From NCBI GenBank assembly GCA_030340625.1, contig JAOPHQ010001137.1, positions 346,001 through 410,000 on the forward strand: DNA of 64,000 bases. The letters are read 5' to 3'. Source of the stretch: Merluccius polli. Taxonomy: Eukaryota > Chordata > Actinopteri > Gadiformes > Merlucciidae. Below, one piece after another: positions 21,747 to 34,384 of the stretch (its first letter is position 1; the number at the start of each line of letters is the position of its first letter). Below the pieces are notes generated by a model. That model was not told the origin of the DNA and ran no database searches. It saw only the letters and a list, made by a program, of their open reading frames with translations. The position numbers were made by a program, and so were the translations under genes.

Positions 21747-22359
21747 GGTGTGTATCACACTTATCTAATTATCTCTTGTTACCCTTTAGTTTAGACCGTT
21801 GACTCTGGGAAAACAAAGAGGTCTCTCTCTCTCTCCTTCTCTCTCCCCCCTCTTTCGCTCTCTCTTCACTTCTACTTCCCCTCTATCCTGGCCTCCATTC
21901 CTTTGGCACCTGTACCCAGAACACAACCCCAGTCATCCCAAGAATGTCCTCTGCATCGCATCACAGACAGGAACTAGAAAGCCAGGATCCCCCCTGTCAC
22001 CCGGCCCACAATGACCCGCCTGGACATCCCTGATGCGTCACCCATCCTTCCAGCCACCCCTCCGTCCATCCACTCCTCCGCTCCGTCCATCCATCATCCG
22101 TTCGTCCATCCATCCGTCAGCCAGTGGCAGGGCCCAGCGGGCTGACTCTCCCCTTACAAGCGCCCCCCTCCCGGAGCTGTCCAAGGGTACTGTCGAGACC
22201 TCAGAGTGTCCCACCAACTCAATCTTGGTAGTGGACAAAGCGGGAGCCCCATCAGTCTCCATTATGGGGACAGCCATGTTGCTGTGCTGTCGTGTTCCTG
22301 CCATCCTCCAGGGGAGACGCTGTCTCGTACATCATCCTGGGACAAAGGCTTAGGGGGAG

Positions 22360-22360
<1 letters not shown>

Positions 22361-22405
<45 letters not shown>

Positions 22406-22425
22406 ATGTGTGTGCATGTGTGTTG
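22361..22425. repeat. (GT)n microsatellite
   Basis: GT repeats with a few GCAT interruptions at the right end. Confidence 0.93.
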
Positions 22426-22638
22426 GTCGATGTGTGTGCCACTCAAATGCACACACACCCGCAATAGGCTGAGAACTGAATATTCCCGACTCAATATTTC
22501 AAAATAAGAATTTGCTATAAAATTGCTTGTAAAATGGGATTCTGCTTTAGTTTTTCTTACAGATTCATAGCTGGGTACAATAAAGGATTTCGCATTTTTG
22601 CTGAGAAAAAATGGCTGTGAATGTTCAATAAGCTTGAA

Positions 22639-22640
22639 TA

Positions 22641-22700
<60 letters not shown>
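22639..22700. repeat. (AT)n microsatellite
   Basis: About 60 bp of AT dinucleotides followed by TATTAT runs. Confidence 0.95.
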
Positions 22701-22705
<5 letters not shown>

Positions 22706-23507
22706 TTATATATTATTATATTAAATATTGTAGCTTTTGTTTCAATAATTTAGAAGAGATAGTTTTTACTTACTTACACTACCCCATGACTCGGCAAAAC
22801 ATTTTGCAAGAGTCCCTGCATGGGAGAAAATAGGAAGATATCCACTAACTTGCTGACAAGCACAACATTAGCATAGCAATGGGAAGCTACATTGTCAATG
22901 ACAGTAAGGGGCTCCCTTTCCTCCAACATCCATTGTCAACCCCCCCCCCCCCCCCCCTGTCAACAACATATAGTCATGGACCCATCCCCCCACCCCCCCC
23001 ACCCCGTCCTTTCAGTGGCTTTCCACAACCCCATTGATTTTTTTGGGGGGGAAAATAACATGATGATATAACATGATAATCAACATTCAAACTCCTCCAC
23101 GCCAACTCCAGCAAACCAAGCAGGACCAGAACCAGAACCATATTTATCATCATACAACATGTTAGGTCAGCAGGCATGACAACAATTATTTGCTTTGCTT
23201 CAATATTCTTGTTTACTTCATATTAAGTAATACTTAAAAAGACACACTTTGTAGATTGTAACCAAAGTGTGGGGAGTTGTCTCAAGTTCAACCCACTAAT
23301 ACATCCTGGGTAGTATTAAAATGTATAATGTGATGTATATGTAATGTTTTAATTGATGCACTTTATCTTAAGAGGTGCATATCTTTAACTCATGACAGAT
23401 CAATAATATATTAAGCCATGGTGCCAGTATTGTTATCTTGCCAATACACAACCATAGCATTTGATGTTTATCTGTTCAAATGATCTATAATTGAACAGAT
23501 AGATAGA
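22700..23507. other. Noncoding interval with C homopolymers
   Basis: No gene is seen. Poly-C tracts occur at 22938-22957 and 22986-23003. The sequence is otherwise AT-rich. Confidence 0.5.
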
Positions 23508-24310
23508 TATAAACTTTATTTATCCCTAGGGGAAATTCCGGGTCCAAGTAGCTTAGAGACATCACACATAACATACACATACAACATACAACAAGCAGGA
23601 TTGCAAAAAGAAAGTTTCTAGGAATACAATCAACAAATAAGAATAAAGATACTATACACTAGACAATAATGGTAATGATACTAAGAGAAAGATACTAAAT
23701 AACAGACAACAAACAAACAAGGTCCACATGAATGTGCTGAGGCAGTGTGATAAGGGTGACAGGCATGGTGTGGTGAGGTGCAAAGAAGTAAGGCAAATAT
23801 TAAATATTAAATATGGGCTAACTAGAGTAGTTAAGTGAACCTATTGGGAGAGGCCTGTGGCAGCGCAGAGATGGATTGATGATATACAACAATAGATAAA
23901 TAAATATGGGAAATAAAGTGTACAGTGTAAACATTGGAAGAAAAAATAGAAAATAACAGTCAATAACAAGCAATACTAGTGTTTAAAGTGCGTAGGCTGT
24001 CTGCTGTTTGGAGGGAGGGAGAGGCAGTGCATGAGGCTAACATAGCCAGTAGTCATTTAGGTACATAGGATAGATATTATGCAGGGAAGTCTATCTCTTT
24101 ACCGTTAATTGACAGATTATAAAGTTGAATGGCCCTGGGAACAAATGATTTACTGAGTAACAGTTCTGCCTGTCAGTGCTCGTAGTCTCCAGCTGATCAG
24201 GCTCTTCTGCTGGATGATGGTGTTGTAAAGTGGATGATTTTCATTGTCCATGATGGTGAGTTTGCTCAGAGTTATTTTTCCTGCTACTGAAGAGATGCTC
24301 TCCAGTCTTC
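23508..24310 (-). mobile_element. Interspersed repeat with L2-like 3' tail (reverse orientation)
   Basis: The left edge reads ATAAACTTTATTTATCCCTAG followed by GGGAAATT, the reverse of the AATTTCCCC...AATAAAG tail seen on the SINE at 3150-3190. It is preceded by GATA repeats, which would be the terminal microsatellite of a retroposon. The right part has a phrase (GATGATGGTGTTGTAAAG, CCATGATGGTGAGT) common in fish LINE-derived repeats. No reverse transcriptase is visible. Class is inferred from the tail. Confidence 0.55.
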
Positions 24311-26778
24311 AACAAGAAACATAGGTCTGACTAAAAGGCAGGGCTGCTGTTTCAGAGATTATTGCAATGTTATTATTTTTTTAAGATGACGGCTCTTTTG
24401 GGTTCCAGTCCCTGACCGCGTGTCACTGTGTGTGGCGTGTGTCCTTGTCTGAGTGTGCACAATCTGTAAACGTTTGTCCCAGCGTGAAAACATATTTGCT
24501 GGGATAGACGATAAATTAAAAATGGAAAGTTAGATAAAATTACGCAAATAGGATTCCACCATGACATGAACTGCCAAAAAAACACCATTAGAAAAACACC
24601 AACTAGTTGGATAGACCACTACCAATCATATCAAAGTCACGTCTATTTTCATTTGTTTCATTGAAATCAACATGACTATTGTCACAGAAAAATTCTCCAA
24701 GACATGACATGTCTTTGTTTCATGTTTTATTAGAAAAATGAACTCTTCAGAGAGGTGTGGGGCATGTGGGACACAGTGGACTGGGACTCGGTAATGGCTG
24801 ACAGATGATAAACCATTGCTTTATCTTATGAGTGAGTATTGTTCATTTAGAGAGAGACTGTGGGATGAATCCACAAGATAGGGTCAGCGATTCCATCAAC
24901 AGGGGGTTATTATTTCTAATGTTGGCCATTGGCATGTAGACGGTAGAAGTACTCTAGGTATGAGGTAGAAATACTGTACTGCTGTTCTGTAAAAAAGACA
25001 ACACTGTGTACATTTACGTAATGCCCACAAAATTAGTCAGTTTATTGCAAAACAAATGTTAAAGTAAACAACAGATCTTCCCTAAATGTCAAACAATGAT
25101 CCGCAGTATTTGTAATATTGTCTGCATTTTAACTGAAACACAACAAAAAAATAAAAATAAAAATAATTGGGGATGTGTGTAAATCTTAAAAACAATTTAT
25201 TATGACATAAGATGCTATGTTTTTAATGTTATCCTTTATTGTGTTCTATCGACAGTTGTATTTTGATGCCTAGCATTATGTCTAAAGCTAGCTGGGATAG
25301 GCTGCAGCTAAAACATTGACAGGAGTATAACACACTAATAATAAATTATGTGTAAAAATGTAAATTAATACTTCCATACATATTCAGAGATTTGCAATTG
25401 CTGCAATACAAACAACAATAAATCCTCCCACTACGATGACTCGATTCTAAAAAAAGGTCTACAACATCTGAACTCAAGTATATAATCCTTCACTGCAACT
25501 GTCACAAATTGCACTGCATCCTTAAAGCCAAGCAAGCTTAAAATGTAATCAAATACTGGCACATATGTCTTAGGAAAGTCTTCAGAAATGTACATGATGA
25601 GGGACTAAAAAAAACCTAAACAAATAAAACCAAGAGAAGTAAAAGAGGTCATAAATCTGTTCTACTGTGTTTTAAACACTTCTGTTTTGAACATTAGCGA
25701 AACTGACCCCTGGCTCTCAGTGATTTAAGACTCAAAAAGCAGAGGAAGAGAGCTAAAAAAAGCAGCATGTATGGAGGAAATTCGACTCTCCATCCCTTCA
25801 CGTCCCAAACTGTACTGGTGAGCTGTTTGAACTCCCTCTCTCAGCTGGCCTCATTCAGTAAAAATGGTGATCCACCAAAGTGACCCCTGCCCCCATTTTA
25901 TCGCTATGGACATCTTTGTAAGTAAACATTTTTGTATTTATATAATGAATTATGTTTGAATGAATGGCATTGCAGATGGTGGGAGACTGGAATGTTTCAA
26001 ACATTGCAAAACAATAGCACTATTGTCAAATGTTTAAGTGGCGAGAAATATCAAGCATTTGGATGGACATGAAACCTGCTATAAAAAATACTCAGCAGAA
26101 CATTTGTACATTTATTGTAAAAGAAACATCAGACATTTCCAGAAACAAGTATATACCTCTAAATGATGTGTTCAGATGTTTGTTGGAGCTGAATGATATT
26201 GTTTTCTATGACAAACAGTGTACAAAAGACTCTTGTAATATGGAGTTTGCAGGTTTATTATTTTCCATATTGCTGTTATTGTTGGAAATATCACAGTATG
26301 CAAGCACTGGATACTACCCCGGCATAAATACCCCACAATGCAATGCAGTAGTGAGGACAACAAAATGCCGATCAGCGACCAAGGCAGCTCTGGCATAACG
26401 TCAACAACGCTTCAATGTAAATGTAAGTATAAGATTTGACTTTGCTAGGCAGCCGGCAAGGAGGCTCTCAGGATGTGATGTGATAATAACAGGCTGAGTA
26501 GTGAGTCTGAAAAGACACATTACTGTTTATTCACACAGTGTGGTGAACGATGCACACAACTAGTCAAGAACTAGTCAAGTGAGAGCATAGTTATACCAGC
26601 CACCCTTTTTAATGTCCTGTGCCAATAATACAAAAAAATGTATGGTGTGCCAATGTTTTTTTGAATGAATTTATTTCTTTATTTTTATATAGATTACTCA
26701 TTTAACTGCAGTGTTTTAATTCCAGTTAGTTTTAATATGTTGTAACAACGATTGCCCTTCTCTCAGTATCGTGGCAGT
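24311..26778. other. Noncoding interval upstream of ado
   Basis: No gene, RNA or complete repeat was recognised. A 122-codon open stretch at 26030-26398 has no recognisable domain. Conserved noncoding elements of the ado/egr2 domain could lie here but cannot be recognised without alignment. Confidence 0.45.
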
Positions 26779-26922
26779 ATGTATGTATGTATGTATGTAT
26801 GTATGTATGTATGTATGTATGTATGTATGTATGTATGTATGTGTATGTATGTATGTATGTATGTATGTATGTATGTATGTATGTATGTATGTATGTATGT
26901 ATATGTATGTATATATGTATTA
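26779..26922. repeat. (GTAT)n microsatellite
   Basis: About 140 bp of GTAT tetranucleotides with two short interruptions. Confidence 0.97.
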
Positions 26923-27120
26923 TTAATAAATTAATGATTTATAAATTATACATTTTCTGCGGCCACAAAATTGCTCTGGAATGTGATTGATTAACACCGA
27001 GAGGGCAGTGTCAAAGTTGAAAATATTCATCTCCGAGCTTAGCGCTCAGAGTGTAGCAGCGCAAACTATAGGTTGAGCTCCGACGCTCGGTAGGGAGTGA
27101 ATGGAGCTCATCATGGAACT

Positions 27121-27163
<43 letters not shown>

Positions 27164-29060
27164 CCAGTTTTAATATGTTGTATGTATGGTATCGCTGGCA
27201 GCCATGTATTTAAATCACACATACACATTAAAACAGATCATTCTTGGAAAGATTGAAGTGTGTCTCCTCATTGTGTTCTGACCGACACCCAGGATTGTCA
27301 ACCGCTAGCCATTCTAGTACTAAGTACTAACAGTCCCTTCCAAACAAACAGGTTGTGCTTCTGAGTTCACAGCCATTCATTCATCCATCCAACCAAAAAG
27401 GGTTCAATGCAACAAACAAACATTTGTATTGTAGTGCCTCTTGTAGCCTCTTAAGTCATGCAGACATTTGCAGCTGATGAATTTTCATGGCTTGAAACAA
27501 CATCAAAGTTCACATTATTCTCAGCCACTGCCAAAATCGCAGAGGCCACAAGAGTCAAAGAATGAAAAGACATATTTCAAACAGTGGAAGATATCGCACA
27601 CAATGTGTGATGACTGTGATAAAAAAACAACAACAAAGTGCCTATTGACTGAATACAAAGGCCTTGTTTACTGCTGGCAGTAAGTGATCCATATGCGGTC
27701 TGTTGTCATTTTATTGTCTAAAATACTGATTCCAATAAACAGAAGAACTTGTGTTTGTGCGTTTGTGTGTGTTTGTGTGTGACAGTATGCTAATTCTGGA
27801 CACCCAAACAATCACTTGCTCCATTCAGAAGGGTTTGGCTTCAGCTCTTTGGAAGGCATGTCTTTCTTTGTCTGACTTCTCCGCAATGTCAGTCATGCGC
27901 ATTTTTGAACAATCAGGAAATAATAATGCCTTTATGTTAGGGAAACAGTGGCACAGGCAAATATCATCTTTCTCAGTGTATCCCTTTCCACAAGCTGGAC
28001 CATAGGACCTGAGACACAATGCAAACGTCTAAAATCTGAATTGTCTCATACAGAGGCAGGCGGACTCAACTCTGCATCAACTTAGATATTCTCACAGTGC
28101 ATTTCACTCACTAGTAGCTGAAGGATGGCTATGCCATTCCTATCAAAGTACACTCAAATAATAGTTCTTACAGCACTTTTAATGAACACATTCATAAAAA
28201 TGTCTTATTTATTTTATGTATAAGATATTACGATATCTGTAAAGGACAGAGATCAAACCAAACATTGTAAGAAATCATGCAAGAATACATAAAAATCATG
28301 CAATAGAAACCAAGGGATTTGGTTGAACATGAGAACTAACCATTTAACAGCAGTATTTTGGTTGTTCTTACAATGGAATATTCTCAGGCTGCCGCTGAGA
28401 AATATTTACTCCTTTCATATGGGATCTTTTCTGCTTTCAGAATTAGCGACTTTAAGCAACAATGCATCTATGATCAAGAGCTACTCTGTGTGTGTTCAGA
28501 CCCAGATGAGCTGCTGTCATTATTTCTATGGAGGAGCTCTATTCATTTTGTAGTCATCACTCTTGCGCACACGCAAATAAAATCATGCAAGTATGAAGAA
28601 CGACGAAGACGAAGTTTAACTATGCATGATGATGCACCTTCCTTCCACACATATGGTCAAGAGGTCGGTGCTACGTCCTGAAGGACATGGGTTTTTACTG
28701 ACACAGTGAACATTCATTCACAACAAATGACAGTCACAGACTTTCTGTGTTTTCATTTTTTATACGTTACATACATTATAAATAATACATAATATTATAC
28801 AATAATAATTTGATTATAATAGATTTCAGAATTATTACATTTTTAAACACAGTCCACTATGCATTTCAAGAGAAATTATAATGTATTGACATAAGCCAAT
28901 TATCGATGTCATTTTCTATTAAATTCAGTAATAAAGTCGGGCAGCAACACCAAACGTCGAGAGGATATGATGAAGAAGAAGAGAGCTGAGAGTGGGGGAG
29001 GGTGGTAGAGTTCAACGGCCTGTCTTGCCTTGCCCTCGGTAACCGGTGGTCATCTCGGGG
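26923..29060. other. Noncoding interval 5' of ado
   Basis: No gene is seen. (CA)/(TA) repeats lie at 27121-27160. The rest is single-copy-looking AT-rich DNA. Confidence 0.45.
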
Positions 29061-29061
29061 C

Positions 29062-29256
29062 TTCTGGGAAGTGTAGTGTCACCAAACTATAGGCGAAATC
29101 AAATTCGAATGAGCATGGACATCAAGCGTAATGTTTGACCATTACCCATTATAAATATCATATCCCTGAGGACATTTGATGCATCCGTTTGCCACAGAGC
29201 TTTGTTTGAATGTGTAGCAGAGTTATATTTCACTCATAAACTACAAATCCCAGAAG
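29062..29256 (+). promoter_or_regulatory. Two inverted ZNF143-like motifs upstream of ado
   Basis: ACTACAAATCCCAGAAG at 29240-29256 closely fits the ZNF143/Staf consensus ACTACAATTCCCAGAATGC. A second copy in the opposite orientation lies at 29062-29077 (TTCTGGGAAGTGTAGT). They sit about 285-480 bp before the ado start codon, where a TATA-less promoter would be. The motif match is seen; promoter use is inferred. Confidence 0.6.
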
Positions 29257-29539
29257 AGATCGAATTTAATGCGCAGGCCCTGTGAGCTGTTGAACTTCAC
29301 GCGCAGTCCCCGTGAGCGCGGATGGGAAGATGAGATAGGGTGGAAAAATGACTGGAGGTCGACTCTGGGGTTGACATTTATACTTTTTTTTTTTTTATTA
29401 TCATGGATTGCATTATGTTTTTACGCCGAAGAAATTGTATTGCGTAACACTCAATAATGAGAGCCTAAATGAGAGCATATTTGCGTGTTTGAGCAGCGCC
29501 AGAGCGACATCGATAACCGTTATTTTTTAAGACCACAAA

Positions 29540-30304
29540 ATGCCACGGGATAACAAAACTCCTCTCGTCCAGAAAATAGCGAGACAAGCCTACGACACGT
29601 TTAAAGGCTTCGACGCGTCCGCGATCGGCGATGAAGACTTTTGTGAGAAGCAGAGCGAGCTTATTGCGTTAGTGACGGCGGTCAGGGCTGCAGACCTGAA
29701 AATTGCACCCCGGAAAAGAAAACCGGGCTCCAAACCGGACACAACAACCCCGCCGGTCACGTACATGCACATTTGCGAGACAGACGCGTTCAGCATGGGG
29801 GTGTTCCTGCTGAGAAGCGGCGCGTCCATCCCTCTTCACGACCACCCGTGCATGAATGGGATGCTGAAAGTGCTTTACGGCAAGGTGAGCATCCGGTGTT
29901 TCGACAAGCTGGAGCACGGCGCGAGCGCGGACGAGCTGCCGGCCTTTGAACCGCCGCTGCCCCCGTTTCAGAAGGACTGTCTGCGGCGCTCCGTGCTCCG
30001 CTCGGTCGGCGAGTACTCCGAGGACAGCGGGCCGTGTCTCCTCACCCCGCTGCGGGACAACCTGCACCGGATCGATGCGCTGGACGGACCGGCCGCCTTC
30101 CTCGACATCCTCGCGCCACCGTACGACTCCGAGGACGGGCGGGACTGTCATTATTACAAGATGTTAAACAGAGCCGAGGACGGGGGGCCGGGGGAGGAGG
30201 AGGACGACGACAAGGAGACGGAGATGTGGCTCCTGGAGATCCCGCAGCCTGAGGACTTCTGCTGCGGCGGGGAGTCGTACCCAGGCCCAACCGTTTCTGT
30301 GTAG
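29540..30304 (+). CDS. ado: 2-aminoethanethiol (cysteamine) dioxygenase
   Basis: A single-exon 254-residue protein. ADO is an iron enzyme that oxidises cysteamine to hypotaurine and oxidises N-terminal cysteines of proteins such as RGS4/5, making them oxygen-sensitive degradation substrates. The N-terminus MPRDN and the motifs IAPRK, PPVTYMHI, GVFLL, HDHP, MLKVLYG, RDNLHRIDA, LAPPYD and PYPGP match the family. The three-His iron site is His100, His102 (IPLHDHP) and His176. Cys203 and Tyr205 (GRDCHYY) match the pair that can crosslink in human ADO. Length is close to the human protein (270). Odd points: the segment after HDHP reads CMNGM where human has GMHGM, and residues 215-228 are Glu/Asp-rich. 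The human gene is also intronless. Start chosen for MPRDN conservation. Confidence 0.97.
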   Translation: MPRDNKTPLVQKIARQAYDTFKGFDASAIGDEDFCEKQSELIALVTAVRAADLKIAPRKRKPGSKPDTTTPPVTYMHICETDAFSMGVFLLRSGASIPLHDHPCMNGMLKVLYGKVSIRCFDKLEHGASADELPAFEPPLPPFQKDCLRRSVLRSVGEYSEDSGPCLLTPLRDNLHRIDALDGPAAFLDILAPPYDSEDGRDCHYYKMLNRAEDGGPGEEEDDDKETEMWLLEIPQPEDFCCGGESYPGPTVSV

Positions 30305-33300
30305 AAAATACGTTTAAAAAAAAAAGTAAAACCATGAGATAGTAGATTCCAACAATTGAATAGGAACCACGAAGTTACCTGCCAAACACGTTTCACTGGC
30401 CATAATAATCATAGGCACCTTGACAAGTGAAAACACTGAGACTTAATATTCCTAAAAGCATTCCATTACATGATCTTAAAATTAAGACATGCGCATGAGG
30501 AACACGTCCATGATGGTTGGAATGCTCAATGAGTGGCCTTTGTTACAGCATCATAGTCGTTGACCTTAATATTTTAATACTTATATAGCCTACATTTTTC
30601 CAAATATACTGTGTTTTATTACCAGAGTTGACTACTGCCATACCTCTCTTTTCTTTTTAATTTATTTCAAATGTATTCCCCTACTCTATAATGTCTTGTT
30701 GAAATGTGCATGTGACAAATTTCACAACAATTACTTTATTTTTAAAATGTGTTATTTTCATATTTTTACCATTTACCATTTAAAAGTTAAATATATGAGA
30801 ACCTTGAAGAATGTTTATAATAATCACTATTTATGCTGTTCTGTTTGTAAATGTACAACTACATGTATCTTGGATGTGCTTAGGTCTACATTATATTCAT
30901 TATATTTTACATAACCATTTGTCAATCTTTATTGCTTACATTTACATTTATATAAATGATCTAAATTAATATGAAAAATCACATTGCTCATATAGAAAGG
31001 GAAAATAAGAAAATATTTAAGAGTGTAATGCTACTATGTTAATTAAATTGGCTTACACAGTAGTTATTCATTGCAAAGATAAAGAACAAGAACAGTTAAA
31101 AGTAGCAATCTGTAAGTTTTGAGTATTCGGTTTTGCAGATGCTTTTTTAAATTTGCAAACGCCATTCATATAGGGGTTGTACATTGCGACGTCACATCAC
31201 AATGACCGCCTCCATTTTGGAAGCATAGGAGCGTTGGACTGTTAGGCTAGTTATTATGTTAGTAGTGATGTTTTTTTGGTCATTGTTTAGTAATTTATCG
31301 TGAAATGATTTGTCATTGGCGAGACGTGTTTGAAACTGCCACAGCGTTTTTCATGCGAGATGTGGCAAAACAAAGTTTTCATTAGCCTAGGTATGAAAAC
31401 ATATATTTACATTAATTTAGGATTTTACAGTAGCCTACTACTCTTGAGTCCTCTCAATATGGCGCCAACAAAAAATCCCATGATGCATTCAGATGTACAA
31501 GCCCTATAGAGCTCAACAGTGAGGTTCCGGAAGTGAAAATCCCATACATATTCTGATTTGAGGATTTAATATAAAATCGATTTTAATAATCAAAATCCCC
31601 AAATCAATTCATAATGTTGTAACCATCCAAGTGGTATATGCTTCTGTAGAAGGCCACAAGTCAGTATGATATCAACCTTATTGATGAACTCTGATTTTTT
31701 ACATTACATTTACCACACAGAAACCTTGATTTCCCTTTCTGACATGCGTTTTGTTTTTTACAGATGAGGACAAGAGTGTCCAAAGGGGTGAGAATAATGA
31801 CAAGTCAGGCCAAGTACTAGAGTGTAGTGTTTGTGAGGGCCAGCTTGTGTGTTCTGTCAGAGCCAGTATGAAAGACAAGACATACAGGGTTGTTGATTCA
31901 TATTTTTCCAGAAAATTAGACATTTTCTATCCCAGGAACAGAAGCACACTATCTGCACTTGAACTGCACTTGTTTTAAAGAATTGTCAAATATCACTTCC
32001 ATTGTATAAACAAACAAAATTAATTTGTTTTCAAATTCATTCTATTAAGCTGAGACAGATTCCATATTCTGTGAGCCTTTTGTAGACCTAATAGCCAAGT
32101 AATGTTAGATAGTAATAGTAGTAGTAATAAAGTCAATGATCACCCAAAGTTAACGGGACATTTCTTAATTTCTTAAAAAAAGCTTTTAGCATGTTCCACC
32201 GGCACACGCACCAAGCTGTTGCATAGTTTAAAACATATTTTTCCCAGTTTTCCCTTATTATATTTCTCTGGAAATGGGAAATGGTTTGGATGGGTATTCC
32301 CGGGAATCCCGTTTCTCAGGATTAAACCCTACACGATACTATACACTATATGAAACACTATATATATACACACAACACAAACTACAATATATTACAACAC
32401 TATTATTAACAATATAAAACAGTAAGGTTAAGGTAAATTCAAGAAGAAGCATGCTAAACTATTGTTTGGTTGGAAGTCGTTGGAAAGGTATTATTCATGG
32501 TAGCTTTGCCTTTTTTTCTGTTTTCCAATATCTTTTTCCCTCCGAATCAAATGTTTTATGGGCACGATTCAGCTCGTAGTTGGTTTTCTTAGTTCCAGGT
32601 TTAATTCATCACTAGGCCTATTTATCAGGTCTTTGCCGAAAATAACATCCAAACTGAACAGACTATATCTCCACAACTACAAGGGCTTTTACCAAAATAA
32701 AGATAACACCTGTGAGGTTGTTGTTAAAGTGGAATAATCAATGTGGATGCTACTGGATCAGAGTGAATAAAGCTAGAACATAGAATAAATGGAATATTTC
32801 ATTTCTGCCCGAAATAAATATCATGTTTTAGTGTGAATATCACCTACTGCATTATCAGTTGGTAGTCCTATATCACCATAGGGTCATAGCGCAACATCTG
32901 ATGAGGGTCTGGGTCATTTGATGCCAATAAAGTGAAGCAGAGCAAAGATAGAGAGGTTTTAGTAGAGATAGGTTTAGGCAGAGTTTCCAAATAAAAACAA
33001 TAAATCCAATACAAACCAATTTTAACATTTGACCCCTCATTTGAATTGAATGACACCAAGCGCACCATACGGCCAACAGATGGGGATAAAGAATGTGTGT
33101 TTTCATTGAAGGCAGTTGACCTATTTTCTGTGAAACCTTCTCTTACCTACTATACATGATTGTAAACATGATTGGGAGGCTTCAAAATGTTGCCCAGGCA
33201 CTGCATTATCTGTTTATGGTGGTTTTAAGTGATCAGAAATAACTTTGATGACAAAAACAACAAAGTTGTTGAGTTTTGGTCAGAATGATATGGTTTGGAC

Positions 33301-33929
33301 TGTTGGAATCAGTAGAGGCACAGCTTACTCAGATGTATGTGTAGATAACATATCGGGAAAAAGATCGCTATAGCTGTGCGTGTGCACATGCACAGTTATG
33401 AAACATATAACTCTTGTTGTTACTTGCTCATTATTTAGTTTGGGGTTGGAATTGTGTTTCATTTGGCTAAAAATGGTTATAATAGACTAAAAGTTGAGAA
33501 ACTTATCGTTCTAGAGGTGTATGACATGACTGCTTTCTCACATGTATAAATGCCTTACAAACTCTTTGACTTTGGGAGGGGGCGGGTCTGCCTGTATACG
33601 GGCGGTCTCGGGATGAAGAGGTTATAGGTCTTTATATAAGGATTTTCTGAAACGTCAATAGAGTGAATTAACGGGAAATTCTTAATCAACAATAAATACA
33701 TTATATAAATCTATCCTTAGTTTCTTAAAATTGAAGGATAGATTTATATTGCTATGGAAAACAATCATGAGTTGTGTGAGTTGTAGCCTGTTCATGGTGA
33801 AGAAATCACATTCACAGTTCCCACTGCCCACAGGAATGGTGAGCACCAATGAAGCTTGCTCAGGCAGGAATAGAGCTGACAATGCTCATCAATAAAACTT
33901 TTTTCAGCTTTAAATGCCAAGTTGAAATG
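30305..33929. other. ado 3' flank and noncoding interval
   Basis: No second gene is seen. The ado 3' UTR must begin at 30305, but no strong AATAAA lies within the first kilobase; an ATTAAA near 31041 is possible. 31110-31560 has the look of a short interspersed DNA element (GACGTCAC, CCGCCTCCATTTTGG), without clear ends. Confidence 0.45.
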
Positions 33930-34240
33930 ACGGGCCCGATATATCCATAGGCTAAATCCAACCGTAACATTAGAAGAGAACCAATGTTAAAAATAACGGA
34001 TGGATATTAAACACATATTCACGCTTTGTAATAAAGCTAAAGCCAGAAGCGAAAGGCGGTCAAAGTCACCGTGGGTCTAGTGGTGTCACCTGTTGGAACG
34101 TGATCGGGGATCAGGGGATGTTTTACCATTGCGTCAGCTTGTCAGTTTTAACCTAACAGCTCTAGACCGTGGACTGTCCCATTAGTTCCCCGCTCAAGAT
34201 TGCTTTATTACGGAGCATGAATTTCAAATGTCTTTCTTAT
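33930..34240 (-). repeat. Dispersed repeat, copy 1 (reverse orientation)
   Basis: This stretch matches the reverse complement of 44128-44390. Shared phrases include GGCTAAATCCAACCGTAACA, GAGAACCAATGTTAAAAATA, AAGCGAAAGGC and GTCACCGTGGGTCTAGTG. It is probably a non-autonomous DNA transposon; class unknown. Confidence 0.75.
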
Positions 34241-34384
34241 TAACGGTTTGATGAGATCAATCGACATGGATCGATTAACATTATTTTCTCTTTTCCATGA
34301 TCATGACATTCCTAGATATCAAGCCTCTATATGATGTTTTATTTGGTTATTATAATAAAAATTTAAAACCTGCAGTTGTTCGAA

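Larger units (their letters stand above)
21001..22180. repeat. Diverged tandem duplication of a 0.5-0.6-kb block
   Basis: Block 1 (21001-21470) starts ATTGAGAAAAACAACA and ends in TTACAAGTGCCCCCCTCCCG. Block 2 repeats the start at 21553 and the end near 22154-22175. Both contain a CA run, a CT-rich run, the phrase CACTTCTACTTCCCCTCTAT and a CCATCC-rich stretch. An (AAT)n run (21476-21535) separates them. The offset grows from 552 to about 708 bp through microsatellite growth and a small insertion in block 2. No gene is recognised in the unit. Confidence 0.88.

Noticed and set aside
26030..26398. 122-codon open frame before ado
   Set aside because: No recognised domain, no repeat of it elsewhere in the window, and no splice context that would support a gene.
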